A DNA stretch of 25,152 nucleotides from Pseudomonadota bacterium (GCA_021841985.1 JAKCCP010000294.1:1-25152); one strand, 5' to 3'; shown: positions 16,691 through 25,065, counted from the stretch's first letter. Numbers and translations are program-made. The notes: a model not told the origin generated them from the letters alone.

Positions 16691-17422
16691 GTGTTCCGGT
16701 CTTGCGTCCATGGCATGCTCGCTCTCGGCCTCGCCGGACTTACCGGCTGCGGCGGGGAGTATTCACCCAATACCTACTCCGCGACCGCCGTGCAGCAGGC
16801 GAACAAGGTTGCCCAGGGCGTCGTCGTGGGCGTGCGCGAAATCAAGGTGAGCGCCTCGGAAACCATCGGCGCGGTGGCCGGAGGCGCGATGGGTGGCATC
16901 GCCGGCTCACAGGTTCCCGGCAGCACGCTCGGCGAGGCTTTCGGCACGGTCGGCGGCACCATGATCGGCGGCATGGTTGGCGCGGGGGCAGAGCATACCA
17001 TAAAGGACACCAAGGCCTTCGAATATATCGTGCGCAAGGGCAATGGTGATCTCATCTCGGTAACCCAGAAGGACGAGGTGCCACTGGCGCTCGGCCAGCA
17101 TGTCCTGGTAATTGCCGGCAATCAGGCGCGGATCGTGCCGGACTATATCGTCCCCCTCAACCCGCAAAATGCCGACGCCCAGAAAGGCGAGAAAGAAACC
17201 GCCACGGCACCGGACGCGCCATCCTCCGGCGCAACGCCTTCGGTCACGAGCGCGAACGCGAAACCGAGCGAGAACACGACCGCCGCGCCGAGGCAGACCG
17301 CCGACGCCCCCTCCCCGGCCGCTCTCTCGCCGGTCAGCCCGTCGGCCACGCCATTACCCGCCGACGCCGCGTCCGTGCCGCCGCCACCGCTCACGCCCCC
17401 GACCGCGGCGCCGAGCCCCTAG
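16691..17422 (+). CDS. SlyB-like glycine-zipper outer-membrane lipoprotein
   Basis: Lipoprotein of 243 residues. Signal peptide MFRSCVHGMLALGLAGLTGC with lipobox LTGC (Cys20). A SlyB/PcpC-like core follows: SPNTYSATAVQQANKVAQGVVVG, the glycine zipper AVAGGAMGGIAGSQVPG to GTMIGGMVGAGAEH (about 61-102, likely membrane-spanning helices), then EYIVRKGNGDLISVTQKDE and GQHVLVIAG. Residues 158-243 are an unusual Ala/Pro/Ser/Thr tail, probably disordered. GTG at 16691 is chosen because AGGAGAG lies 8 bp upstream and it gives a compact signal peptide. ATGs at 16670 and 16673 are alternatives with weaker ribosome sites. SlyB-type proteins help outer-membrane integrity; the tail's role is unknown. Confidence 0.85.
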   Translation: MFRSCVHGMLALGLAGLTGCGGEYSPNTYSATAVQQANKVAQGVVVGVREIKVSASETIGAVAGGAMGGIAGSQVPGSTLGEAFGTVGGTMIGGMVGAGAEHTIKDTKAFEYIVRKGNGDLISVTQKDEVPLALGQHVLVIAGNQARIVPDYIVPLNPQNADAQKGEKETATAPDAPSSGATPSVTSANAKPSENTTAAPRQTADAPSPAALSPVSPSATPLPADAASVPPPPLTPPTAAPSP

Positions 17423-17460
17423 CTGAGCCCGCCGCGCTGCGGCCGCTGGCGCGAACAAAA

Positions 17461-17511
17461 CCCTCACGGCGCCTTGGCCCTCACGGCGCCTTGGCCCTCA
17501 CGGCGCCTTGG
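17461..17511. repeat. three perfect 17-bp tandem repeats
   Basis: CCCTCACGGCGCCTTGG occurs three times without a gap (17461-17477, 17478-17494, 17495-17511). The last copy contains the stop codon and final codons of the DUF2892-type gene. Because 17 is not a multiple of 3, changes in copy number outside the gene leave its product unchanged. It looks like a VNTR, with the palindromic core GGCGCC in each unit. Confidence 0.9.
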
Positions 17512-17704
17512 ACTGCATCGGGCAGGTGCGCATCCCGAGGAGAGTATAAACCGGACAGAAACGGAAGAGAGCGGTTGCGATCGGCACGATGCCGATCAGA
17601 CCGACCCACCGCCATTCGCCGTGGTCAAACGCGGCGAAGGCGAGAAGGGCGATACCCACCACCAGGCGGATTACCCGGTCAGCGGTGCCGACATTCGGTG
17701 TCAT
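17498..17704 (-). CDS. DUF2892 (YgaP-like) small inner-membrane protein
   Basis: A 68-residue protein with two membrane segments (about 12-25 RLVVGIALLAFAAF and 33-47 WVGLIGIVPIATALF), then FCPVYTLLGMRTCPM, the Cys-containing tail typical of the DUF2892 family (MTPNVGTADRVIRLVVG at the start). The ATG at 17704 is 9 bp from a perfect AGGAGG, which decides it over the GTG two codons upstream. Known members occur alone or fused to rhodanese domains; function unknown. The gene ends inside the 17-bp tandem repeat. A TATATA stretch upstream (17750 region) may be its -10. Confidence 0.87.
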   Translation of the reverse strand: MTPNVGTADRVIRLVVGIALLAFAAFDHGEWRWVGLIGIVPIATALFRFCPVYTLLGMRTCPMQSKAP

Positions 17705-17789
17705 GGCCACAAGCCTCCTGAAAGCGTCGGGGGATCCCGACTTTCAATTTATATAGGCAATAACGCCGCTGAAAGAAGGGGCGCGCGGG

Positions 17790-18416
17790 TTACGCGGAGG
17801 GGCGCCGGGCGATCAGATCGATCACCGCGGAGTGCCCGCGATGGCCGCTGCCTTCCGCGAGTAGGGCGTCATGGGCGTCGAGCAGGATGATCTCGGCGCC
17901 GGCAAACGCCTCGCGCAGCAGCGCCTCGGTATAGAGGTGGTCGATCTGCGAAGGCCCGCCGGTGCCATAGGCGAGCTGCTCGGTGCGGTAGCCCTCAAGG
18001 AAAAGAAGCCCGCCGGGCTTCAACGCCGCCATCATGGCAGCGAACAGGCGGGGGCGGAAATCCGGGGGCGCGAACTGGATGAAAATCGCCACCACCGCGT
18101 CGAAAGCGCAGCGCGGCCATACCCAGTGGCGGAGATCGGCGGTCTCAGTGCGGAGCGTAACCCCCCGGCTTGCCGCGAGTTTGCGCGCCTTCTCCTGGGC
18201 GGGTGGGGAAAAATCGAGCGAGAGCACATCCATTCCGCGCTCGGCGAGAAACACCCCGTTCCGCCCTTCGCCGTCGGCCAGCGCCAACACCTTGGCGCCG
18301 GGTTGGAGGCGCCACGCCTCGCGGGCGAGAAACGCGTTGGGCGCCGTGCCAAAGACGTAATCCTCGGCGGAAAACCGGGTATTCCAGCGTTGCAGATCGG
18401 GGGGAATGTCGCTCAT
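17790..18416 (-). CDS. class I SAM-dependent methyltransferase (TehB-like)
   Basis: A 208-residue Rossmann-fold methyltransferase. It opens with RWNTRFSAEDYVFGTAPNAFLA, then the SAM motif I VLALADGEGRNGVFLAERG (about 43-61) and motif II LSLDFSP. The acceptor-side part has FDAVVAIFIQFAPPDFRPRLFAAMMAALKPGGLLFLEGY. The pattern fits the TehB/tellurite-resistance and thiol methyltransferase group found in many proteobacteria. Substrate unknown. Divergent from the acyl-CoA ligase across 66 bp. Confidence 0.85.
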   Translation of the reverse strand: MSDIPPDLQRWNTRFSAEDYVFGTAPNAFLAREAWRLQPGAKVLALADGEGRNGVFLAERGMDVLSLDFSPPAQEKARKLAASRGVTLRTETADLRHWVWPRCAFDAVVAIFIQFAPPDFRPRLFAAMMAALKPGGLLFLEGYRTEQLAYGTGGPSQIDHLYTEALLREAFAGAEIILLDAHDALLAEGSGHRGHSAVIDLIARRPSA

Positions 18417-18482
18417 CTCGGGTACGCCTCGCTTGCTGTCGAAGGGGTCTCGGCTCTATTGCTGGAGCAGGAGAAACGCCCC

Positions 18483-20144
18483 ATGCCTGAAGAGCCCACG
18501 ACGCGCACGATGTATGATCGCGGTCTTGACCGCAACCCGGCGAATTACGTGCCGCTCTCGCCGGTCTCGTTTCTGTTGCGCTCGGCGCGCCTCTGGGGGG
18601 CGCGGACCGCGATCATCCACGGCGCGCGGCGCATCACCTATGCCGAGATGCTGGCGCGCTGCTGTCGTTTGGCCTCGGCGCTGGCCGCGCGCGGGGTCGG
18701 GCACGGTGATACCGTCGCTGTCATCGCGCCCAACGTCCCAGCGCTTCTGGAAGCACATTATGCGGTGCCAGGGCTCGGCGCCGTGCTCTGCCCGATCAAT
18801 ACCCGGCTCGATGCGGAAAGCATCGCGTTCATTCTCCGCCATTCCGAAAGCAAGGTGCTGATCGCTGATCGCGAACTTCTGCCAGCCGTCGGGGCCGCGC
18901 TGGTGCGCCTCGACACCCGCCCCGCATTGATCGAGATCGCCGATCCTCTGGCGCTCGAAAGCCACACGCAGGGGGCTATTGAATACGAGGATTTTCTTAG
19001 CCAGGGCAGAGAAAATTTCGAACTCCGCCTGCCCGCGGACGAATGGGCGGCAATCTCGCTCGGCTACACATCGGGCACCACCGCCGATCCCAAGGGCGTC
19101 GTTGTGCATCATCGCGGCGCCTTGCTCAACGCCGCGGCGATGGCGCTCGAATTCGGCCTCACGCCGGAGAGCGTCTATCTTTGGACGCTGCCGATGTTTC
19201 ATTGCAACGGCTGGACTAGATCGTGGAGCGTGACGCTCGCGGGGGGCACGCATGTCTGCCTGCGCCGGGTCGATCCGGCGTTAATTTTCCCAGCACTTGC
19301 CGACCACGGCGTAACCCATCTCTGCGGCGCGCCCGTCGTACTCAACATGCTGATCCATGCGCCCGAGGGCGTGCGCCGTCGCTTGCTAAAGCGCGTCGAT
19401 ATCATGACCGGCGGCGCGGCACCCCCCTCGATCGTCATTGAGCGCATGGAGGAACTCGGGTTTAAGGTGCATCATCTCTACGGCCTGACTGAAACCTATG
19501 GACCGGCCACGGTAAATGCTTGGCAACCCCATCGCGACGCGCTGCCTCTGGCCGAAAAAGCCGCCTTCATGGCGCGCCAGGGCGTGCCACACCCACTAAT
19601 GGCCGATATGGCGGTACTCGACCCCACAACCATGGAGAGCGTGCCGGCGGATGGCGCCACATTGGGTGAACTGATGCTGCGCAGCAATACGGTGATGAAA
19701 GGCTATCTCAAGAATCCAAAGGCAACAGCAGCGGCCTTTGCCGGAGGATGGTTTCACACCGGCGATCTCGCGGTGTTGCACGCCGATGGCTATGCCGAAA
19801 TCAAGGACCGCGCCAAGGATATCATCATCTCGGGCGGAGAGAACATCAGCTCGCTCGAGGTGGAAGAGGTGTTGTTCCGTCATCCCGCCGTGCTCGAAGC
19901 CGCGGTGGTCGCACACCCCGACGAAAAATGGGGTGAGGTGCCGCACGCTTTCGTCACCCTCAAGGAGGGTGCCGGCAATAAGGGTGGCGACGCCGTGAGC
20001 GCGGAGGAAATCATTGCTTTTTGCCGCGAGCGGCTTGCGCATTTCAAATGCCCGCGTCATGTCACCTTCGGACCACTGCCGAAAACCTCGACAGGAAAAA
20101 TACAGAAATTCACATTGCGCCAAGCGGCGCGGCAAGGAGACTAG
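18483..20144 (+). CDS. AMP-dependent acyl-CoA ligase (medium/short-chain type)
   Basis: ANL-superfamily enzyme of 553 residues: carboxylic acid + ATP + CoA to acyl-CoA. It shows the N-terminal block RNPANYVPLSPVSFLLRSA, the phosphate loop YTSGTTADPKG (about 195-205; the usual Gly after TT is Ala), LPMFHCNGWTRSWSV and HLYGLTETYGPATVNAW. Then follow GGWFHTGDLAVLHADGYAEIKDRAKDIIISGGENIS and the C-terminal lysine in PKTSTGKIQ (Lys539). AlkK/DmdB-like in overall pattern; substrate unknown. RBS AGGAGAAA lies ~8 bp before the ATG at 18483; a long upstream open frame is antisense to the methyltransferase. Two bases separate it from the SDR gene, so they are probably co-transcribed. Confidence 0.9.
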   Translation: MPEEPTTRTMYDRGLDRNPANYVPLSPVSFLLRSARLWGARTAIIHGARRITYAEMLARCCRLASALAARGVGHGDTVAVIAPNVPALLEAHYAVPGLGAVLCPINTRLDAESIAFILRHSESKVLIADRELLPAVGAALVRLDTRPALIEIADPLALESHTQGAIEYEDFLSQGRENFELRLPADEWAAISLGYTSGTTADPKGVVVHHRGALLNAAAMALEFGLTPESVYLWTLPMFHCNGWTRSWSVTLAGGTHVCLRRVDPALIFPALADHGVTHLCGAPVVLNMLIHAPEGVRRRLLKRVDIMTGGAAPPSIVIERMEELGFKVHHLYGLTETYGPATVNAWQPHRDALPLAEKAAFMARQGVPHPLMADMAVLDPTTMESVPADGATLGELMLRSNTVMKGYLKNPKATAAAFAGGWFHTGDLAVLHADGYAEIKDRAKDIIISGGENISSLEVEEVLFRHPAVLEAAVVAHPDEKWGEVPHAFVTLKEGAGNKGGDAVSAEEIIAFCRERLAHFKCPRHVTFGPLPKTSTGKIQKFTLRQAARQGD

Positions 20145-20146
20145 AG

Positions 20147-20905
20147 ATGCGGATGTTTGATTTATCGGGACGGGTGGCGATCGTCACCGGCGGCAATGGC
20201 GGGATCGGGCTTGGCATGGCGCGCGGGCTCGCCGAGGCTGGGGCGAAGGTGGTGCTGGTCGGACGCAACCAGGAAAAGGGCGACGCCGCCGCCGCTGGGC
20301 TCGGCGCCCATCGCGCGCTGTTCCTCGCCGCTGACGTCACGCAAAAGGCGGAATGCGAGGGGCTGATCGCGGCAGCGGTAAAAAAATTCGGCCAACTCGA
20401 CATCCTCGTCAATAATGCCGGCGTGTCGATCCGCAAGGCGCCGGAGACCTACTCGGAGGATGAGTGGCGCACCATTCTCGATACCAACCTGACCAGCGTG
20501 TTCTTTGCATCCCAGGCAGCGCATCCGGTAATGAAGCAGGGCGGCGGTGGCAAAATCATCAATATCGGCTCGGTGATGTCAGTGCTCGCCGCGCCCTATA
20601 GCGCGCCCTATGCCGCGAGCAAGGGCGGCGTGCTGCAACTCACGAAATCGCTCGCCACTGCCTGGGCCGCCGATAACATCCAGGTCAACGCCATCCTGCC
20701 CGGCTGGATCGATACCGAGATGACACAAACCGCGCGCCGCGTCGTCGAGGGACTGCATGAGCATGTGCTGGCGCGCACGCCGGCGGCACGCTGGGGCAGC
20801 CCCGCCGATCTCGCCGGGGCGGCGGTGTTTCTTGCCAGTAAAGCTTCGGATTTTATCACCGGCGCAGGCTTGCCGGTCGATGGCGGCTTCATGGCGAAGG
20901 CGTAA
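20147..20905 (+). CDS. short-chain dehydrogenase/reductase (SDR), glucose/gluconate dehydrogenase-like
   Basis: Classical SDR of 252 residues, NAD(P)-dependent oxidoreductase. Cofactor motif TGGNGGIG (14-21), NNAG (89-92), catalytic Ser142 (GSVMS), Tyr155 and Lys159 (YAASK), and the C-terminal FLASKASDFITGAGLPVDGGF. The pattern is close to 2-deoxygluconate/glucose dehydrogenase types, but fatty-acid-pathway SDRs are similar. AAGGAG lies ~7 bp before the ATG at 20147; a second ATG two codons on is possible. It follows the acyl-CoA ligase by 2 bp, so a shared pathway on a small acid or hydroxyacyl substrate is plausible but unproven. Confidence 0.88.
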   Translation: MRMFDLSGRVAIVTGGNGGIGLGMARGLAEAGAKVVLVGRNQEKGDAAAAGLGAHRALFLAADVTQKAECEGLIAAAVKKFGQLDILVNNAGVSIRKAPETYSEDEWRTILDTNLTSVFFASQAAHPVMKQGGGGKIINIGSVMSVLAAPYSAPYAASKGGVLQLTKSLATAWAADNIQVNAILPGWIDTEMTQTARRVVEGLHEHVLARTPAARWGSPADLAGAAVFLASKASDFITGAGLPVDGGFMAKA

Positions 20906-20916
20906 ACGGTGCGGAC

Positions 20917-20947
20917 AAAAAGACGCCCGGGCAAGCGCCCGGACGCC
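20917..20947 (-). terminator. intrinsic terminator of the MFS gene
   Basis: Read on the minus strand, GGCGTCCGGGC, loop GCTT and GCCCGGGCGTC form an 11-bp stem with two G-T pairs, followed directly by TTTTT. It begins 21 bp after the MFS stop. On the plus strand the two wobble pairs become A-C mismatches and no T-run follows, so it serves the MFS transcript. Confidence 0.75.
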
Positions 20948-20967
20948 TTCCCCAGAAGCCGTCGTCT

Positions 20968-22593
20968 TCAGGTTTGGATATCGACGTCCTTGGTTTCGCG
21001 CAGAAAGAGAGCGGCGACGACGGCGTTGATCGCGGCAACGATGATGGGAAACCATAATCCGTAATAGATGTCTCCCGACCACGCGACGAGCGCGGTCGCG
21101 AGCAGCGGCAGGATGCCGCCGAACCAGCCATTGCCGATGTGATAGGGCAGCGACATCGAGGTATAGCGGATTTTTGCCGGGAACAGTTCCACCAGATAGG
21201 CGGCGATCGGACCATAGACCATGCCGACATAGAGAAACATGATCCAGAGCCAGAGGATCGCGAGCGGCCAGTTGATCCTGGCGGGATCAGCCTTCGCCTG
21301 GTAGCCGGCGGCGGCGAGCGCGGCGCTGATCCTGGCGGTATCGGCGCCCTCGATGGTGGTCGCGCCGATGGTCGTCACGATTTCCTGACCCGCGGCGGCC
21401 GGCACCGATTTGAACGATAGGCCATCCTTGGTCAGCAGATCCTTGACCTTGTCGCAGGCGGTGAAATGCGACCACGGGCCGACAAAAACATGGAAATTGC
21501 AGTTATCGGCCGCAACCGTGATCGGGGTTGCCGCCTGGAAGGCGACGAGGCCGGGGTTAACCGCGCGACTCAGGGCTTCGAATAGCGGCAACAGCGTCAA
21601 GGCGGAGAGCACGCAGGCGGCGATGATGATCTTGAGCCGCCCGATCCGGTCCGACAGCCAGCCGAAGAGAACCAGCGTCGGCACGCCGAGCACGAGCTGG
21701 ATGCCGCTCATCAGATAGGCGAGCTTATAGTCGAGATGGAGCGTGATTGTAATGAAGAAGAGAGCATAGAACTGCCCAGTGTACCAGATCACCCCCTCGC
21801 CCGAGCAGGTGCCGAAGAGCGCGAGGAAGACGTATTTGTTGTTGGGATAGCGGAGGAAACTCTCGGTGAGCGGGGCGTGCGAGCGCCGTCCCTCTTCCTT
21901 GATGCGGAGGAATACTGGGCTCTCGTTGAGCTTGAGGCGGATATAGAGCGAGATGACGAGCAGGATGAGCGAGAGCAGGAATGGGATACGCCAGCCCCAG
22001 GTGGAAAAGCCCAGCGGGTCAATGGTCTCGCGGCAGGTGTAGATGACGATCAGCGCCAAAAGGAGGCCGAGCGAGGCCGTGGTCTGGATCCAGCTTGTCG
22101 CCCGGCCACGCTGGTCGGCAGGGGCATGCTCGGCGACATAGGTCGCGGCGCCGCCGTATTCGCCGCCCAGGGCGAGGCCCTGCAACAGACGCAAGGCCAC
22201 GAGCAAAATCGGCGAGGTCCAGCCGATCGCGGCGAAGGAGGGCAGAAGCCCGGTGGCGAAGGTTGCGAGCCCCATGAACAGGATGGTGATGAGAAAAGTA
22301 TATTTGCGGCCCACGAGATCGCCGACCCGGCCGAACACCAGGGCGCCGAAGGGACGCACCAGGAAGCCCACCGCATACGTAGCAAAAGCCGAGAGCAGGG
22401 CCGCGGTATCATTCCCCTTGGGGAAGAAGAGCCCCGCGAAGAACGGCGCGAGCGTCGCGAAGATATAGAAATCATACCACTCGAAGACCGTACCGAGGGA
22501 GGAGGCGAGGATGACCTTGCGCTCTTCCTGTTTCGACACCTTCGGCATGCCAGCCAGGCTGGCAGCTTTTCCGGGGGTTGTAGCAAAGCTCAT
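20968..22593 (-). CDS. MFS metabolite:proton symporter (MHS family) with large periplasmic insertion
   Basis: Major facilitator, metabolite:H+ symporter (ProP/ShiA/KgtP-like) type, 541 residues, inner membrane. It shows the family N-terminus ILASSLGTVFEWYDFYIFATLAPFF, motif A in GRVGDLVGRK (88-97), LLQGLALGGEYGGAATYVAEHAP (137-158) and the repeat motif GWLSDRIGRLK (311-321). An extra ~100 residues (about 342-441), between predicted TM9 and TM10, form a soluble, Ala-rich domain with Cys365 and Cys380; most family members lack this and are ~430-450 long. TM10-12 follow. The start ATG (22593) is preceded by AGGAGG 11 bp upstream. Likely substrates are organic acids or osmolytes. It is followed by a good intrinsic terminator. 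Confidence 0.92.
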   Translation of the reverse strand: MSFATTPGKAASLAGMPKVSKQEERKVILASSLGTVFEWYDFYIFATLAPFFAGLFFPKGNDTAALLSAFATYAVGFLVRPFGALVFGRVGDLVGRKYTFLITILFMGLATFATGLLPSFAAIGWTSPILLVALRLLQGLALGGEYGGAATYVAEHAPADQRGRATSWIQTTASLGLLLALIVIYTCRETIDPLGFSTWGWRIPFLLSLILLVISLYIRLKLNESPVFLRIKEEGRRSHAPLTESFLRYPNNKYVFLALFGTCSGEGVIWYTGQFYALFFITITLHLDYKLAYLMSGIQLVLGVPTLVLFGWLSDRIGRLKIIIAACVLSALTLLPLFEALSRAVNPGLVAFQAATPITVAADNCNFHVFVGPWSHFTACDKVKDLLTKDGLSFKSVPAAAGQEIVTTIGATTIEGADTARISAALAAAGYQAKADPARINWPLAILWLWIMFLYVGMVYGPIAAYLVELFPAKIRYTSMSLPYHIGNGWFGGILPLLATALVAWSGDIYYGLWFPIIVAAINAVVAALFLRETKDVDIQT

Positions 22594-22753
22594 GATTGGG
22601 TTTCCTCCTCGGGCATCATTTGGAATCTTGCTTCGCGGATTTCGTTCGGTGTGATCCGATCTTGCCATGATGCCGCATTTTTCGGGCAATGCCCAGCCGG
22701 AATAGAGATATTTCAGTTTCCGCGCCGCGCCGCGCCACCCCTCGCCCGCCGGG

Positions 22754-22782
22754 TTGACCAGCGTCCCACGCCGAGGCACTCT
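22754..22782 (+). promoter_or_regulatory. weak candidate promoter of the PrpE-like gene
   Basis: TTGACC (22754-22759) and CACTCT (22777-22782) with 17 bp spacing, about 72 bp upstream of the ATG. The -35 is good and the -10 is poor. Low confidence. Confidence 0.25.
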
Positions 22783-22853
22783 CGGAGACGAGAAGCTGGG
22801 CTCGCCGTGCCCGGAATCGCCGCGGATGTAACGCGGCGGAGGGAGGAAATGCG

Positions 22854-24749
22854 ATGAACGACTCTCCAAGCCTCTACCAGCAATCCTATCGGGCCTGGCA
22901 GAAAAATCCCGAAGCGTGGTGGGCGGAAGCGGCTGGCGGCATCAGTTGGGAACGACGCTGGGACAAAGTGTTCGACCCCGTGCCCGGCCCTTTCGGCGCG
23001 TGGTTTCCCGGTGCCCGCCTCAACACCTGCTATAATTGCCTTGACCGCCATGTCGAGGCCGGGCGCGGCGCGCAACCAGCGCTGATCTGGGACAGCGCGA
23101 TGGCTGGCCGGATCGAGGTTTTTTCCTATGCCGCGCTGCGGGATCGCACCGCCCGCCTCGCCGGCGCGCTCCGTCGGCTGGGCATCGGGCCAGGCGATCG
23201 CGTGGTGATCTATCTGCCGATGGTGCCCGAGGCGGTGGTCGCCATGCTGGCTGTTGCGCGGCTCGGGGCCATCCATTCGGTGGTGTTCGGCGGTTTTGCC
23301 GCAGCCGAACTCGCCGCCCGCATTGCGGATGCGAAACCCCGCGTGGTGATTTCCGCCTCCTGCGGGCTGGAACCGGGGCGGATCGTCGCCTACAAGCCGA
23401 TCCTCGATGCTGCCCTGGCGCTCTCGCCGCACCGGCCGGAAACCTGCCTGATCCTGCAACGCCCGATGCTGCGCGCCGATCTCATGGCGGGGCGCGACGA
23501 GGATTTTCTGGAAGCCGAGGCCGCCGCCCTGCCGGTCGATCCAGTACCGGTCGCCGCCACCGACCCGCTCTATATCCTTTACACCTCCGGCACCACCGGT
23601 CGGCCCAAGGGCATCGTGCGCGACAATGGCGGCCATGCCGTCGCGTTGTGCCGCTCGATGGGCATGATCTATGGCGTGGGCGCGGGCGACGTGTTCTGGA
23701 CCGCCTCCGATGTCGGCTGGGTGGTCGGACACAGCTATATCGTCTATGCCCCGCTCCTCGCTGGCTGCACCAGCGTCATGTATGAAGGCAAGCCAGTGGG
23801 CACGCCCGATGCCGGCGCCTTCGGCCGGGTCATCGCGGCGCACGGCGTAAAAGTGCTGTTCACCGCGCCCACTGCCCTGCGCGCCATCAAGCAACAGGAC
23901 CCGGAAGCGGAGCTGCTGCTCGGCCATGATCTCGCGCGTTTCGAGGCCCTATTCCTCGCCGGCGAGCGCTGCGATCCCCCGACCGCCGAGTGGGCGGCCG
24001 AGAAACTCCGCCGCCCGGTCGTCGATCACTGGTGGCAAACCGAGACCGGTTGGGCGATCACCGCCGGTTTCCGCGAATTCGGCCTGTTTCCGTTCAAGCC
24101 CGGCTCGGGGGGCCGGCCTGCGCCCGGCTATGATTTGCAGGCCCTCGACGAGACGGGGCAGGTGCAACCGCGCGGCCAAAGCGGCAGCCTTGCTATCCGC
24201 CTGCCGCTGCCGCCCGGCGCCGCGCCGACGCTTTGGCACAACGAGGAAGGCTATCGCGAGGCCTATCTGCGCGATTTTCCCGGCTGGTATCGCACCGGGG
24301 ATGCCGGGCTAATCGACGAGGATGGCGATGTCTGGGTCATGGGGCGCACCGATGACATCATCAATGTCGCCGGCCACCGACTCTCAACCGGGGCGATGGA
24401 AGAGGTGCTGGCGTCTCACCCTGATGTCGCGGAATGCGCGGTAATCGGGGCCAGGGACACGCTCAAGGGCCAGGTGCCACTCGGCCTTGCCGTCCTGAAG
24501 GCGGGGGTGAACCGCCCGGAGGCAGAGATCTGCCGTGAACTGGTGGCCATGGTGCGCGCGCGGATCGGTCCGGTCGCGGCGTTTCATGAGGCACGCATCG
24601 TGCCGCGCCTACCAAAAACTCGCTCGGGGAAAATCCTCCGTGCCGCAATCCGCAGGCTCGCCGACGGCGAGCCTGCGAACCCTCCACCCACCATCGAAGA
24701 CCCTGCTGCCCTCGACGAGGTGGCGCGAGCACTCGGCCCCAGAATCTAA
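22854..24749 (+). CDS. prpE: propionyl-CoA synthetase (PrpE-like)
   Basis: Acetyl/propionyl-CoA synthetase family, 631 residues: propionate (or acetate) + ATP + CoA to acyl-CoA. N-terminal ACS domain (YRAWQKNPEAWWAEAA, GARLNTCYNCLDRHVEAGRG), SCGLEPGRIVAYKPILDAAL and GIVRDNGGHAVAL, which favour PrpE over acetyl-CoA synthetase. Phosphate loop YTSGTTGRPKG (243-253), DHWWQTETGW, WYRTGDAGLIDEDGD, MGRTDDIINVAGHRLSTG and the regulatory/catalytic lysine in PKTRSGK (Lys593). ATG is preceded by GGAGGGAGGAAATGCG. No other propionate genes (prpB/C/D) are nearby. The MFS gene diverges from it, so uptake and activation of an organic acid is possible but unproven. Confidence 0.9.
   Translation: MNDSPSLYQQSYRAWQKNPEAWWAEAAGGISWERRWDKVFDPVPGPFGAWFPGARLNTCYNCLDRHVEAGRGAQPALIWDSAMAGRIEVFSYAALRDRTARLAGALRRLGIGPGDRVVIYLPMVPEAVVAMLAVARLGAIHSVVFGGFAAAELAARIADAKPRVVISASCGLEPGRIVAYKPILDAALALSPHRPETCLILQRPMLRADLMAGRDEDFLEAEAAALPVDPVPVAATDPLYILYTSGTTGRPKGIVRDNGGHAVALCRSMGMIYGVGAGDVFWTASDVGWVVGHSYIVYAPLLAGCTSVMYEGKPVGTPDAGAFGRVIAAHGVKVLFTAPTALRAIKQQDPEAELLLGHDLARFEALFLAGERCDPPTAEWAAEKLRRPVVDHWWQTETGWAITAGFREFGLFPFKPGSGGRPAPGYDLQALDETGQVQPRGQSGSLAIRLPLPPGAAPTLWHNEEGYREAYLRDFPGWYRTGDAGLIDEDGDVWVMGRTDDIINVAGHRLSTGAMEEVLASHPDVAECAVIGARDTLKGQVPLGLAVLKAGVNRPEAEICRELVAMVRARIGPVAAFHEARIVPRLPKTRSGKILRAAIRRLADGEPANPPPTIEDPAALDEVARALGPRI
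24651..24677. repeat. 12-bp perfect inverted repeat inside the prpE 3' end
   Basis: CGCAGGCTCGCC (24651-24662), GAC, then GGCGAGCCTGCG (24666-24677): a perfect 12-bp stem with a three-base loop. It is coding (RRLADGEPAN) and lies just past the last conserved motif of PrpE; the extension after it is not conserved in pattern. It may act on mRNA or be an inserted palindromic element. Confidence 0.6.
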
Positions 24750-24868
24750 CCCGCCTTCGCCGGATGGGACCAAAGAGGCTCTTGCGCAGCCTCCCCTGTT
24801 CCTCCGCGCGGGTTCGCTTCGCTGGAGCCCTCGCGTCATGCCTCCGCGCCGGATCCCACGTGCTGCGC
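24750..24868. other. spacer between prpE and transposase remnant
   Basis: About 120 bp without recognisable features. No clear terminator for prpE is visible. The open frame continuing into the transposase remnant has no family pattern here. Confidence 0.4.
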
Positions 24869-25065
24869 GCCCAGATCCGCTGGGCCCTGGTCCGCGATCC
24901 CTCCGGTGAGCGTGATCCACAGGCGTTTCTATGTACCGATCTTGATCTTGATCCGACCGCGATCCTCAGACGCTTCGTGTGCCGTTGGCGAATCGAGACA
25001 ACCTTTCAGGAAGTCCGCGAGCACCTGGGCATCAAGACCCAACGACAGTGATCCGATCTGGCTTG
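24869..25065 (+). pseudogene. degenerate 3' fragment of a DDE transposase
   Basis: Translation gives RWALVRDPSGERDPQAFLC, TDLDLDPTAILRRFVCRWRIETTFQEVREHLGIKTQRQ, the C-terminal part of a DDE transposase of an IS4/IS701-like type; the Glu of the triad is probably in IETTFQEVREHLG. After QRQ a TGA (25049-25051) stands where family members normally carry Trp (TGG), followed by SDLA in frame; similarity then ends. The N-terminal two thirds, including the first two Asp residues, are absent, so it cannot be active. The family assignment is from recall of the motif only. Confidence 0.7.

Noticed and set aside
24764..24868. Upstream part of the frame leading into the transposase remnant, as part of the transposase
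   Set aside because: No transposase pattern here; similarity starts only near 24869.
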